In this document: positions 1 through 8,032 of the stretch, in pieces
Position numbering within the stretch: position 1 is the stretch's first letter
Layout of the letters: every line of letters starts with the position of its first letter
Assembly (NCBI GenBank): GCA_963851295.1
Contig: CAWKOS010000001.1
Span: 744,001-808,000 of the forward strand
Direction: 5' to 3'
DNA from: JAOPZW01 sp963851295
Lineage (GTDB): Bacteria > Actinomycetota > Thermoleophilia > Solirubrobacterales > Solirubrobacteraceae
DNA: 64,000 nucleotides
Program-made: the position numbers and the translations under genes
The notes under the pieces: generated by a model
The model's database searches: none
Told to the model about the DNA's origin: nothing
What the model saw: the letters and a program-made list of their open reading frames with translations, nothing else

Positions 1-1
1 C

Positions 2-886
2 GTGGGCGCCGTCTCGCGCCTGGGCGCCCTCGGCTACGACTTCGCCGCCGTCGACCCCGCCTCCCCCGCGACGCTCGACCCGGTGTCGGCGATCGGCCTC
101 GTGCGCCTCGACGTCTCCGGCCTGTACCCGGTGCAGGTGGCCGGACGGGTCGATCCCTTCCTGCGCGCCGGCCTGCAGGTGCACGCCGTCGGCATCGAGA
201 CCTTCGGCGTCTTCGACGCCTGCGTCGACGCCGGCTGCTCGGGCTTCCAGGGCCCGTTCCGCGCGCTCCCGGAGCTCAACCGGGCGCCCGCCGTCGAGCT
301 CGGCGCGATGGCCACGGCGACGGAGCTGCTCGCCCCGGACCTCGACTTCACCCGCCTCGAGGCGCTCATCGCCCGCGACCTCGAGCTCAGCTACCGCCTG
401 CTGCGCTACGCCAACTCGGCCTTCTTCAAGCGCCGCCGCGAGATCGGCACCGTCCGCGACGCGATCACGCTCATCGGCGAGCGCATGACGCGCCGCTGGG
501 CGCTGGTCGTCGCGCTCGCCGGCGGCGGCGCGCGGCCCGACGAGCTGCTCACCGACGCGCTCGTGCGCGCGCACACAATGGAGCTCGTCGCCGCCGAGAC
601 GCCGGGGCTGAGCACCGACCACGCCTTCACCGTCGGGCTCTTCTCGATGCTTCCCTCGCTGGTGAACCGGTCGATGGAGCAGGCCCTCGGCGGCCTGGGC
701 CTGCCGGCCGACATCTGCGACGCCCTGCTCGACGGCCGCCCGCCCTACGGCGCGCTGCTGGACCGCATGATCTGCCACCTCGACGGCGACTTCACCCACG
801 GGGTGGACGCGGCCTACCGCGCCGCGCTGGCCTGGGTCGAGCCGCTGCGCAAGGAGATCGAGCGCGGCGCGGCCCAGGCGACCTAG
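2..886 (+). CDS. EAL-like/HDOD domain signalling protein (5' partial)
   Basis: The gene runs in from the left edge, so its N-terminus is probably missing; the GTG at base 2 need not be the true start. Residues about 1-85 resemble the end of an EAL phosphodiesterase domain (a VGIETF stretch followed by GFQGPF, the usual place of the final barrel strand). Residues about 97-285 match an HDOD domain (ELSYRLLRYANSAFF, then DAITLIGER). This architecture is that of YuxH-type proteins, thought to act in cyclic-di-GMP or stress signalling. Whether the EAL part is catalytic cannot be judged because its metal-binding residues would lie outside the window. No partner gene is visible. Confidence 0.75.
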   Translation: MGAVSRLGALGYDFAAVDPASPATLDPVSAIGLVRLDVSGLYPVQVAGRVDPFLRAGLQVHAVGIETFGVFDACVDAGCSGFQGPFRALPELNRAPAVELGAMATATELLAPDLDFTRLEALIARDLELSYRLLRYANSAFFKRRREIGTVRDAITLIGERMTRRWALVVALAGGGARPDELLTDALVRAHTMELVAAETPGLSTDHAFTVGLFSMLPSLVNRSMEQALGGLGLPADICDALLDGRPPYGALLDRMICHLDGDFTHGVDAAYRAALAWVEPLRKEIERGAAQAT

Positions 887-1030
887 GTGGAGTTCCTGAG
901 CTCCTCGTCCCGGGACCGCTCGAGCGCGCGCGGCACCGATTGAACGATTGTGGGGCCCAGAGCCCCCACAAGCGTGCAGTCCGCGGCGCGGCGCGCGCCC
1001 GGGTGCCCGTACGGAGCGGCTCCGCCGGCA

Positions 1031-1747
1031 CTAGGCGCCGTCGACGGCCGCCGCGCCAGCCTCGTCGGCGGCCGCCGCCGCGGCCTCGCCCGCCTCGGCG
1101 GCATCGCGCGCCGCGGTGGTCTGGCCCGCCATCGCCGCCGTGAGCGCCGTGCGATCGCGCCGCCGGCGCCACCGGACGTAGAGCAGGACCAGCACGGCCG
1201 CCGCGCCCGCGGCGATGAGGATCGGCAGCAGCGAGTGCAACAGCCCGCTCCCGGATGCCGCCGCGCCGATGCCGTAGGCGCCCAGGCCGGCGCACAGCAC
1301 CCAGAGCATCGCCGCGAAGACGTTCCACAGCGCGAACTGGCCGAAGGGCATCCCGAGCGCGCCCGAGACCCACGAGGGCACGAAGAAGACCATGAGCCGG
1401 CCCCAGCGCCTCTCGAAGCGCTCGCCGGCGCCGAGCGCCTGCTCGCGGCGCGCGGCGAAGCGCCCCCGCTCCTCGCGATCGAGCCCCGCCCTGGCCGTGC
1501 GGTGGCCGATCTGCCACCCGACGAGGCCGCCGACCCACGATCCGGCCGTGCCGACCACGAGCACCGACCAGAGGTGCAGGACGTCCTGGCTGGCGAGCAC
1601 GCCCGCGGTCGCCATCGCCGCCCCGCCGATCGCCGGCACCCCTGCCCAGGCCAGCGCCTCGGCGAAGAAGAGCACGACGAACGTCGTCGCGCTGTTCTCG
1701 GTCGCGGTGGCCAGCAGGACCACGGCGATGGGCAGGACGCCGGACAC
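1031..1747 (-). CDS. DedA-family integral membrane protein
   Basis: A 238-residue membrane protein with the DedA/SNARE-associated layout: a re-entrant N-terminal hydrophobic segment (residues about 12-45), a conserved glycine-rich stretch with GSWVGGLVGWQIGHR near residue 75, a basic loop, then FVPSWVSGALGMPFGQF near residue 125, and a last helix near residues 185-205. DedA proteins are thought to be lipid scramblases or transporters needed for membrane homeostasis. The C-terminal 35 residues are an Ala/Glu-rich tail of no known role. It stands alone, convergent with the HDOD gene. Substrate unknown. Confidence 0.75.
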   Translation of the reverse strand: MSGVLPIAVVLLATATENSATTFVVLFFAEALAWAGVPAIGGAAMATAGVLASQDVLHLWSVLVVGTAGSWVGGLVGWQIGHRTARAGLDREERGRFAARREQALGAGERFERRWGRLMVFFVPSWVSGALGMPFGQFALWNVFAAMLWVLCAGLGAYGIGAAASGSGLLHSLLPILIAAGAAAVLVLLYVRWRRRRDRTALTAAMAGQTTAARDAAEAGEAAAAAADEAGAAAVDGA

Positions 1748-1798
1748 GGCGCGCGCAGCATGGCAGCCCGCGGCGTCGGCGGCGTGACCGGCGGGCGT

Positions 1799-1878
1799 GG
1801 CGGCCGGCGGTCGCCGGGGCCGGTGAGCGCCCGCCGCGGCCGGCGGTCGCCAGCGGGGGCCGGCGGTGGCCGGCGGTT
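1799..1878. repeat. short GC-rich direct repeats between dedA-like and hpf genes
   Basis: The 15-mer CGGCCGGCGGTCGCC occurs at 1801-1815 and again at 1837-1851, followed by two shorter GGCCGGCGGT copies up to about 1876. This is low-complexity GC-rich spacer DNA between two minus-strand genes; no function is apparent. Confidence 0.4.
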
Positions 1879-2257
1879 ACGTCGCGATCGCCGTTCCCTC
1901 GCCGAAGCCCTCGGGCTCGGGCTCGGGCGTCCGGATCGTGTCGGCTCCGACCTTGCGCCGTCCCCGGCGCTTCTCGCGATGGCGCTTGACCTGGCGCGAG
2001 AGCTCCTCCTCGCACAGGTTGATCGCGTGGCGAAGGTCGCGCGCGCGGTCCTGCGCGCGCAGGGTCACTCCCTTGAGGGCGAGGGTGGCCTCCGCCACCT
2101 GGTTGTCGGCGATGGCCGGATTGCGCTCCTCGTAGACCTCGACCTCGAGGCGCGCGAACTCGGACACCTGCTTGCCCACCTTCGTGAAGCGCTTCTCCAC
2201 GTGCTCACGAAGCTCGTCCGTCACGGGGGTGTTGCGACCCTTGACCTCGATCTGCAT
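1877..2257 (-). CDS. hpf: ribosome hibernation-promoting factor, short form
   Basis: 126 residues of the HPF/RaiA (YfiA) family. It starts MQIEVKGRNTPVTDELREHV, with the typical alternating beta strand and helix, and has the conserved LRAQDRARDLRHAINLCEEEL stretch in two parts near residues 66-85. Such proteins bind the decoding centre of 70S ribosomes in stationary phase and block translation. The gene lacks the C-terminal dimerisation domain of long HPF, ending in a basic stretch (KRHREKRRGRRK) and an acidic tail. It sits 56 bases downstream of comF, both on the minus strand, an arrangement also seen in other bacteria. Confidence 0.85.
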   Translation of the reverse strand: MQIEVKGRNTPVTDELREHVEKRFTKVGKQVSEFARLEVEVYEERNPAIADNQVAEATLALKGVTLRAQDRARDLRHAINLCEEELSRQVKRHREKRRGRRKVGADTIRTPEPEPEGFGEGTAIAT

Positions 2258-2313
2258 TGAGATCCTCTCGATCGGCTGACAGGGCTGCCCGGCACGTTAC
2301 TCAGGCGTTACCG

Positions 2314-3090
2314 TCATCTCAACGCGCGTGCGTAGGCGACCGCACACACCGTGCAGGCGCCCGCTCCTCGCAGCGCCGAAGCGCAGGCCTCGAGCGTCGC
2401 GCCGGTGGTGTGGACGTCGTCGACCAGCACGGCGCAGCCGGGTGGGTCCCCGCGGACGCGCACGTCGATGCGGCCCGGCGCCCGCCGCGCCGCGCGCGAG
2501 GAGCCGACCTGCCGCGCCGGCGCCCCGCGGCGCGCCAGGCAGCTCACGACGGGCAGGCCCGTCCGCTCGCCGATCGCGAGCGCCAGACAGTGCGCGTGGT
2601 CGAAGCCCCGCGCCCGCCGGCGCGTCGGATGGGCCGGCACCGGCACGAGCACGGCCGGCGGGGCGAGCAGGCCCGGTGGCGCGCCGGCGACCACCTGGGC
2701 CGCCATGATGTCCGCGACGCCGAGCGCCGCGCGGAACTTCAGGGCGTGCACGAGCGCGCGCGCGGGTCCCTCGAAGGCGACCGGCGTCCAGGCGCGGTCC
2801 ACGGCGATGCCCGGCGCTGGGCAGCGCCGCCCGCACGGAGCCGGGAGCGCGCAGCGCGGACAGCGCTCCCCGCGCAGGAAGCGCAGCTGCGCGCGACAGC
2901 CTGGGCAGAGCGGCTGGCCGGGCGCGACCGTCGCCCGGCATGACCAGCAGGCCGGCGGCGCGAGGGCGGCGCCGACGGCCGCGAGCAGACCCCGCGCCGC
3001 GGCGGCGAGCGGGGCGATGGCGGCGGGCGCCCCGCGCGGCGCGGCCGCGCGGGGCTGGGGGGCGGGCGATTCGGAGGCTGCGGTGGGCAC
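2314..3090 (-). CDS. comF: ComF-family phosphoribosyltransferase-like protein
   Basis: 258 residues. An N-terminal zinc-binding region holds two Cys pairs (CWSC, CPGC) followed by CPRC, and the C-terminal half is a type I phosphoribosyltransferase fold with the PRPP loop VLVDDVHTTGATL. In naturally competent bacteria ComF helps move incoming single-stranded DNA across the membrane; in non-competent species the role is unclear. The first 25 residues are Ala/Pro-rich, so a start further downstream is possible. The gene lies upstream of hpf on the same strand and is divergent from ctaG. Confidence 0.85.
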   Translation of the reverse strand: MPTAASESPAPQPRAAAPRGAPAAIAPLAAAARGLLAAVGAALAPPACWSCRATVAPGQPLCPGCRAQLRFLRGERCPRCALPAPCGRRCPAPGIAVDRAWTPVAFEGPARALVHALKFRAALGVADIMAAQVVAGAPPGLLAPPAVLVPVPAHPTRRRARGFDHAHCLALAIGERTGLPVVSCLARRGAPARQVGSSRAARRAPGRIDVRVRGDPPGCAVLVDDVHTTGATLEACASALRGAGACTVCAVAYARALR

Positions 3091-3151
3091 CCGACGATGC
3101 TGGCGCGATGCGCGTTACGGCTCTAGGGCCTGATTGCGACAATCCTGCGCA

Positions 3152-3955
3152 GTGGCTGCGGACGCTTCGTGGACGTTCGACCCGGGAGCGCTGGCGTTGA
3201 TCGGGCTCGCGACGACGGTGTACGTGCCGCGCTGGCGGCAGGTCCGGGCGACGCACGGCGCGCGCGGGGCGCCTGTCGGGCGCCTGGTCGCCTTCGTCGC
3301 CGCCATGGTCGCGCTCGCAGCCGCGCTCGTCTCGCCCATCGACCGCCTCGGCGAGCAGGCCTTCGTCATGCACATGACCCAGCACATCCTGCTGCTGGAC
3401 CTCGTGCCGATCCTCCTCGTCGCGAGCCTCACGAAGGTCATCCTGCGGCCGGCCACGCGCCGGCTGCAGCGCCTCGAGCACGCCGCCGGCCCGCTCGCCC
3501 ACCCGGTCTTCGCGGTCTTCCTCTACGTCGTCGTGATGTGGGCCTGGCACATCCCGGCGCTGTACGACGCGGCGCTCGAGCACCCGCTCGTGCACGTCCT
3601 CGAGCACACCTGCTTCATGACCGCCGGGCTCCTGTACTGGTGGCACCTCATCTCCCCGATCCGCTCGCGCGCGCGGCTGACCGGGATGGCGCCCGTCGTC
3701 TACATGCTCTCGACGAAGCTGCTCGTCGGGCTCCTGGGCATCGCCATCACCTTCGCCCCCGACGCGCTCTACGCCTTCTACAAGGACGAGCCGCAGATCT
3801 GGGGCCTCAGCCCCGGCGACGACCAGATGTTGGCCGGCGCGATCATGGCGCTCGAGCAGTCGATCGTCATGGGCATCGCCCTCGCCTGGCTGTTCATCCG
3901 GGCGCTGGCGGAGTCCGAGGCCGAGGAGCAGCGCGTCGAACGCTACGCGGCGTAG
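3152..3955 (+). CDS. ctaG: CtaG-type cytochrome c oxidase assembly protein
   Basis: A polytopic membrane protein of about 267 residues, of the caa3-type CtaG family that helps assemble the copper centre of aa3/caa3 cytochrome oxidases. Conserved His/Met-rich membrane motifs are visible: MHMTQHILLL, MWAWHIPALYDAAL, LEHTCFMTAGLLYWW, and DQMLAGAIM near the end. I prefer the GTG at 3152, giving MAADASWTFDPG like family N-termini; a TTG at 3134 in the same frame is the alternative and has an AGGG upstream. It stands alone and is followed directly by repeat element 1. Confidence 0.85.
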   Translation: MAADASWTFDPGALALIGLATTVYVPRWRQVRATHGARGAPVGRLVAFVAAMVALAAALVSPIDRLGEQAFVMHMTQHILLLDLVPILLVASLTKVILRPATRRLQRLEHAAGPLAHPVFAVFLYVVVMWAWHIPALYDAALEHPLVHVLEHTCFMTAGLLYWWHLISPIRSRARLTGMAPVVYMLSTKLLVGLLGIAITFAPDALYAFYKDEPQIWGLSPGDDQMLAGAIMALEQSIVMGIALAWLFIRALAESEAEEQRVERYAA

Positions 3956-3972
3956 CTGTAAGACCCGAGGAG

Positions 3973-4203
3973 GTTGGGCCGCGTCCCCCCACGCCGGCGT
4001 GGGCCCGAACAACTCACCGAGGGAGACCAGCCTTCCGTGCCGCCAGCCCCCGGGGGGCGCCGCCGGCCCCCGGGGGCGCCGAACGTCGGTCTTCCCCCAT
4101 CCACACGGGGTATAACCGACGTTCGACCCCCCGGCACGGACCCGTTCCTCGGTGAGCTGTTCGCACCGCAACGGGCGTCACAGCGACCCGGCACCCCGAA
4201 CAA
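3973..4203. repeat. intergenic inverted-repeat element, copy 1
   Basis: This roughly 230-base element is repeated almost unchanged at 14809-15018. Reading left to right it has a GTTG-CCGCG lead-in, a palindrome CCACGCCGGCGTGG, an outer arm GAACAACTCACCGAGGG (4007-4023), a GC-rich spacer, a central hairpin at 4080-4125 (stem CGAACGTCGGT/ACCGACGTTCG with an inner CCCC/GGGG stem), a second spacer, and an outer arm TCCTCGGTGAGCTGTTC (4146-4162) complementary to the first. A shared right flank runs to the CCCCGAAC end. It contains no credible gene. It follows ctaG by 17 bases, between convergent genes, so it may also act in 3' RNA processing or termination. Confidence 0.85.
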
Positions 4204-4237
4204 CGTGCTCAGGAACTACACCTAGCCGGGGTAACAA

Positions 4238-4276
4238 ACGCCCCCGTGCCATGCCGAAGGCTGGGGACGGGGGCGT
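4238..4276 (-). terminator. factor-independent terminator for the uridylyltransferase gene
   Basis: A perfect 10-base stem, ACGCCCCCGT (4238-4247) with ACGGGGGCGT (4267-4276), closes a 19-base loop. On the minus strand the stem is followed by TTTGTTA, a short T-rich tract. It lies about 40 bases past the stop codon of the minus-strand gene that ends at 4318. The placement, stem strength and T tract fit a Rho-independent terminator. Confidence 0.7.
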
Positions 4277-4317
4277 ATGCGAAGAGTCTGCCCAGGTCCC
4301 CGGACGTTGCGCCACCG

Positions 4318-5685
4318 CTAATCGGCCAGGACGGTGCCGTCCTCGATCCGCGCCGGGCCCGAGACCGTCACCGCGCCGCGCACGACGACCCCGCCGCCGA
4401 AGGTCACGTCGCCCTCGACGGTCAGCCGCTCGCACTGCGCCAGCGACGGCGGCCCGCCCGGGAAGCGGGGCTCGAAGTCGCCGATGAGCTTGTAGTAGTC
4501 GGAGTCGAGGTCGATGACCGGCGGCTCGCCGCTCGCCGCGACGAGCTCGACGCGGCGGTCTTCGCGGAGCGCGTAGGCGTCGGAGCGCAGCGCCAGCAGG
4601 TCGTTCGTCGTCTTCACCGGCGCGAAGCGCAGCCGCGGGACGTGCAGCGCCCGGGCGCCCTCGAACACCCCGACCGCCGCGCCCATCGCCGTCTCGAGCT
4701 GCACGACGTCCGGCGACGAGGAGTCCGACGGATCGACCGTCTTGCGGTTGACGATGATCGGCAGCCCGAGGACGCCGTCGCGCGCCTCCATCGTGGCGCG
4801 CAGCGCCTCGAGGTCGACCCAGAGGTTGTTCGTGTTGACGTAGCGGTGGCGGCCGACGTCCTGGAGCGCGGCGAGGTCCTCGTCGGGCGTCTGGGCCGTC
4901 TCGCGCAGCACGAGGCCGCCCTCGCGCAGGCGCGCGATGTGCCCGCCCTTGCGGTCGGCCTCGGTGCGGCGCGCGACCTCCATTGCGAACGGCAGCTCCT
5001 CGCGCGCGATCCACGACAGGATCCGGGCGTCGAGCACGGCGCCGAGGTTGTCGGAGTTCGACACGAAGGCGTAGCGGTAGCCGCGCTCGCGCAGCGCGTC
5101 GAGCATCCCCGAGGTCACGAGCGCCGTGTAGAGGTCGCCGTGGCCGGGGGGCGCCCACTCCAGCGACGGGTCGGCCTCCCACGAGACCGGCTGCAGGTCC
5201 TCGGCGGCGATCTTGGGGACCTTGTTCTGCAGGAAGTCCAGCGGGACGTCGGCCTCGATCTCGGGGTGCGCGCGCAGGGCGGCGAGCGAGTCCTCGCGCG
5301 TGGCGAAGGAGTTCATGAGCACGAGCGGCACGCGCGCGCCGTAGCGCTCGCGCAGCGCCAGCACCTGGCCGACGACGACGTCGAGGAAGGTCTGCCCGTC
5401 CTTGGCCTCGATGAGCGACTTGGCCTTCGTCATGCCCATGCTCGTGCCCAGCCCGCCGTTGAGCTTGAGCACGATCGCCGAGTCGACGATCGACGGGTCG
5501 CCCGCGGGCAGGTCCTCCAGGCGCGGCGGGTCCTCGATCGGCTCGATGTCGCTCTCGGGCAGCATCCCCGACGCGCCCTCGCGCAGCTGCTCGTAGTAGT
5601 GGGCGAAGGTGGCGATCGCGGCCTCGCCGACGCCCTCGGCGCGCATCTTCTCGACGCTCGCCTGAAGCCCGTCGGAAGGCGTCAT
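4318..5685 (-). CDS. UTP-glucose-1-phosphate uridylyltransferase (UDPGP type)
   Basis: 455 residues of the eukaryote-like UDPGP family, unrelated to GalU. The nucleotide-binding signature LNGGLGTSMGMTKAKSL is near residue 60, VLMNSFATREDS follows, FVSNSDNLGA is mid-protein, and a left-handed beta-helix-like C-terminus ends the protein (GDVTFGGGVVVRGAVTV). It should make UDP-glucose (or another UDP-sugar) from UTP and sugar-1-phosphate. The ATG at 5685 overlaps the stop of the upstream cupin gene as ATGA, so the two are probably co-translated. The product would feed the UDP-glucose dehydrogenase at 17.7-20.4 kb. Confidence 0.85.
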   Translation of the reverse strand: MTPSDGLQASVEKMRAEGVGEAAIATFAHYYEQLREGASGMLPESDIEPIEDPPRLEDLPAGDPSIVDSAIVLKLNGGLGTSMGMTKAKSLIEAKDGQTFLDVVVGQVLALRERYGARVPLVLMNSFATREDSLAALRAHPEIEADVPLDFLQNKVPKIAAEDLQPVSWEADPSLEWAPPGHGDLYTALVTSGMLDALRERGYRYAFVSNSDNLGAVLDARILSWIAREELPFAMEVARRTEADRKGGHIARLREGGLVLRETAQTPDEDLAALQDVGRHRYVNTNNLWVDLEALRATMEARDGVLGLPIIVNRKTVDPSDSSSPDVVQLETAMGAAVGVFEGARALHVPRLRFAPVKTTNDLLALRSDAYALREDRRVELVAASGEPPVIDLDSDYYKLIGDFEPRFPGGPPSLAQCERLTVEGDVTFGGGVVVRGAVTVSGPARIEDGTVLAD

Positions 5686-6050
5686 GCGTCGTCGTCGCGG
5701 TTCACCGTGTCGGGCGAGAAGGCGGGCAGGCACACGGCGACGTACTCCGCTCCGCCCGCGTAGGGGGTCGAGTACTGCACCCACTCGCCGCCGCGCACGA
5801 GGATCGCCTGGTCGGCGAGGACGTCGAGGGTCCCGCTCTCGTGCTCGACGTGCAGGGTGCCGTCGAGGACCAGCGTCCACTCGTCGAACTCGGGCCGCTG
5901 CCCGGGCTCGACCCAGCCCTCCGGCGAGCGCATGCGGGCTACGCTCAGGCGCGCCTCGCCCGTGTTCACCCGGCCCACGTACTCGTCGATCAGCTTCGGC
6001 TTGGTGCCCGCCGCCTCGACGCGGCTTGGGGTGTCGATCAGCTCCGGCAT
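5682..6050 (-). CDS. small cupin-domain protein
   Basis: A 122-residue single-domain cupin. It has the PGQRPEFDEWTLVLDGTL strand pair (the first cupin motif, with the His residues largely replaced) and a second motif around QAILVRGGEWVQYSTP. The predicted metal ligands are incomplete, so a catalytic role is doubtful; binding of a small sugar or acid is possible. It overlaps the uridylyltransferase gene by 4 bases (ATGA), suggesting a linked role, but no specific function can be read. The ATG at 6050 is chosen because the frame upstream looks non-coding. Confidence 0.65.
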   Translation of the reverse strand: MPELIDTPSRVEAAGTKPKLIDEYVGRVNTGEARLSVARMRSPEGWVEPGQRPEFDEWTLVLDGTLHVEHESGTLDVLADQAILVRGGEWVQYSTPYAGGAEYVAVCLPAFSPDTVNRDDDA

Positions 6051-6198
6051 CGCGTGCACCCTAGCGGGAGCGCGCGGCGCACACTCCTCGCGATGTGCCC
6101 GCAGCCGTTGGGTGGGAGCGGTGATCCCACATGTCGTAGGAAATGCCGAACCAGGGAACCTACGCGCCCAGTTGCTCCGACCTGACAGGACCCGCCAG

Positions 6199-6732
6199 AT
6201 GACCGTCCGCCGTACGCCCTGGCTCCCGGCGACGCTGGTCATGACCGCCGCCCTGGGGATCGGGGGCTGCGGGCAGCAGGACGGCGTGGCCGGCGTCGCC
6301 AACGAACCGTCGTCGGCGACAGCCCGCGCCTGGCACCTGGTCGAGCGACCGATCGTGGTCGTCTCGCAGCCGCGAGGAGCGAAGGCACCAAGCTACGAGG
6401 TGTACTTTCGCCTTGACCATCCCCTTCCGCGCGGGCGCCAGGCGGTGCTCGTGAGACTCAACGGCGTCTCGAACCTCGACACGAGCGGGACCGGCTACGA
6501 CGGCATGACGCCGCCGAGCTGTTACACGAAGGCGCTCGACAACTTCAAGGACTACCCGAGGTCGCTCCGGCGCCCGCGCGCGGGCGATCCGATGAAGGTG
6601 TCCCTGCGGTTCCGCACGCCGCCGAGAACCACGGTCACGGCGCACGTCCCGCTACAGGTCGCCGGCCCGGGTGACCCGGGCTGGGACACCGCGGATCCGG
6701 CCCGGCTGCGGGCCCTCGGCTGCTCCGCCTAG
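6199..6732 (+). CDS. putative lipoprotein of unknown function
   Basis: 178 residues beginning with basic residues, a hydrophobic segment and the sequence ALGIGGCGQQ, a plausible lipobox with the modified Cys near residue 22. The mature part has no family I recognise. It contains two further Cys (one near SCYTKALDNF, one at the end, LGCSA) that could form a disulfide. The gene starts about 150 bases from the divergent cupin gene. It is followed, 2 bases after its stop, by a small membrane protein gene, so the two may form an operon. Expression as a surface protein is inference from the signal alone. Confidence 0.55.
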   Translation: MTVRRTPWLPATLVMTAALGIGGCGQQDGVAGVANEPSSATARAWHLVERPIVVVSQPRGAKAPSYEVYFRLDHPLPRGRQAVLVRLNGVSNLDTSGTGYDGMTPPSCYTKALDNFKDYPRSLRRPRAGDPMKVSLRFRTPPRTTVTAHVPLQVAGPGDPGWDTADPARLRALGCSA

Positions 6733-6734
6733 CC

Positions 6735-7076
6735 TTGCCTGACGACCTGACCTGGCGGGCCATCGTCGCGATCACCGCGTGCACGGCGTTCGTCGCTGTC
6801 GTCTGCGCCCTGGCGGCACACCACGGCTGCACGGACCCCGGGCCCCCGGTGAGGCACCCCGACCCGGGGACGCCGCGAGCCGACTACTGCGGAGCGATCG
6901 ACGATGGGGCGTCGCCCGCGCTGATCGTTCTCGCGGCGGTCGGCATCGTGGCGCTCGCAGGCATCGCCCTGCGACGCCGCCCGTGGTGGGCGGCGCTGAT
7001 CGCAGGACTCGTGCTGCTCGCCGTCGCCGCCGACGCCGTCCTGGCGTCGTCGCTGACCTTCGCCTACACGATCTGA
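6735..7076 (+). CDS. small membrane protein of unknown function
   Basis: 113 residues from a TTG start. A first hydrophobic helix covers residues about 10-28 (AIVAITACTAFVAVVCALA), a loop with two Cys follows, then two helices near residues 60-78 and 84-105 separated by RRRPWW. No known family is recognised. The gene begins 2 bases after the stop of the putative lipoprotein, so translational coupling is likely. The unusual TTG start lowers confidence slightly, but the membrane pattern is coherent. Confidence 0.5.
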   Translation: MPDDLTWRAIVAITACTAFVAVVCALAAHHGCTDPGPPVRHPDPGTPRADYCGAIDDGASPALIVLAAVGIVALAGIALRRRPWWAALIAGLVLLAVAADAVLASSLTFAYTI

Positions 7077-7187
7077 CGCGGCCCTTCCGCGCCCCTGCGC
7101 AGGACTCCTGAGCGGACGGATATCCGGTCGCTGACATCGCCGCTCAGGCGGGCCGCCCCGCCGGTCGATATCCCTGAGCGGTCCAGC

Positions 7188-7370
7188 ATGTCGATGTTCA
7201 TACGCCGTGACGATCCCCCGCGCTGCCCGAACTGCGGCGAGCGCGTGGCCCCCTATGCCGCCGGCTGCTGGCTGTGCGGGCAGCGCCTCGACCCGTGGCG
7301 CAGCCGGCGCGCGCCCGGCCCGCTCGAGCGCCTCGCCACGCATCTGCGCAGGATGTGGGCGCGCCGCTAG
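7188..7370 (+). CDS. small zinc-ribbon protein
   Basis: A 60-residue protein with a two-knuckle zinc ribbon: CPNC near residue 13 and CWLC near residue 27, each with following Gly, then a basic tail (WRSRR, RRMWARR). Such mini-proteins often bind nucleic acid or partner proteins. Its stop overlaps by 4 bases the end of the convergent DUF72 gene. The CxxC spacing makes a chance reading frame unlikely. No function can be assigned. Confidence 0.6.
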   Translation: MSMFIRRDDPPRCPNCGERVAPYAAGCWLCGQRLDPWRSRRAPGPLERLATHLRRMWARR

Positions 7371-8032
7371 CGCTCGTCGACGAGCTCGAGCAGCCGCAGC
7401 GCGTACGCCGGCGCCGTGGGCTCGTCCTCGTGACGGAAGTAGACGTGCACCGCGACGCCCGCGTCGCTCAGCGCCCCCAGGCGGTCGGCCCAGCCGCGCA
7501 GGGCCGCGTCGTCGTAGGGCCCCTCGCGCAGGCGCACGTAGCGAAACGGCGCCGGGGACTCGAGCTGGTTGACGCGCACGGCGGCGCGGCCCTCGAGCAG
7601 CGACTCGGCGCCGTCCCAGGAGGGGTGGCGCAGGTCGAAGGCCGGCCACAGGTCCTCGTCGATGCCGTCGAGCAGCGCGCTCAGGAAGCCGTCGTCGCGC
7701 TTGCGGTCGTCCGCCGGGCGCACGAGCAGCGGCCCGAGCCGGTCGCCCAGCGCCCGCACCCGCTCGCAGAAGGCCGGGGCGTCGCCGACGCGCCCGTACA
7801 CCGTGATCGCCCGCGGCAGCTTGACCGCGAAGCGAAAGCCGTCGGGCACCGTCGCCGCCCAGCGCTCGAAGGTCTCGGCGCTCGGCAGGCGGTAGAAGCT
7901 CGAGTTGACCTCGACGGTCGACAGCACGCCCGAGTAGAAGCGCAGGAAGTCGTCGTTGCGCGTGCCGGCCGGGTAGAAGCCCGGGCGCCAGGAGGCGAAG
8001 GAGAACCCCGACGCGCCGGCGACGAGGCTCAT
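7367..8032 (-). CDS. DUF72 family TIM-barrel protein
   Basis: 221 residues of the DUF72 (YecE-like) family: N-terminal GASGFSFASWRPGFYP, then VEVNSSFYRLPSAETFERWA and FAVKLPRAIT, and a C-terminal YVRLREGPYDD with a final VYFRHEDEPTAP. The biochemical function of DUF72 is not established. Its ATG overlaps the stop codon of the upstream adenosylhomocysteinase-like gene (ATGA), so it is probably the last gene of the operon that starts at 11158. Confidence 0.8.
   Translation of the reverse strand: MSLVAGASGFSFASWRPGFYPAGTRNDDFLRFYSGVLSTVEVNSSFYRLPSAETFERWAATVPDGFRFAVKLPRAITVYGRVGDAPAFCERVRALGDRLGPLLVRPADDRKRDDGFLSALLDGIDEDLWPAFDLRHPSWDGAESLLEGRAAVRVNQLESPAPFRYVRLREGPYDDAALRGWADRLGALSDAGVAVHVYFRHEDEPTAPAYALRLLELVDER

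Noticed and set aside
6051..6198. Possible riboswitch (GTAGG ... CCTAC hairpin with GCCGAACCAGGGAA loop) before the putative lipoprotein
   Set aside because: A few stems can be drawn, but they do not match a riboswitch class that I can verify by eye.
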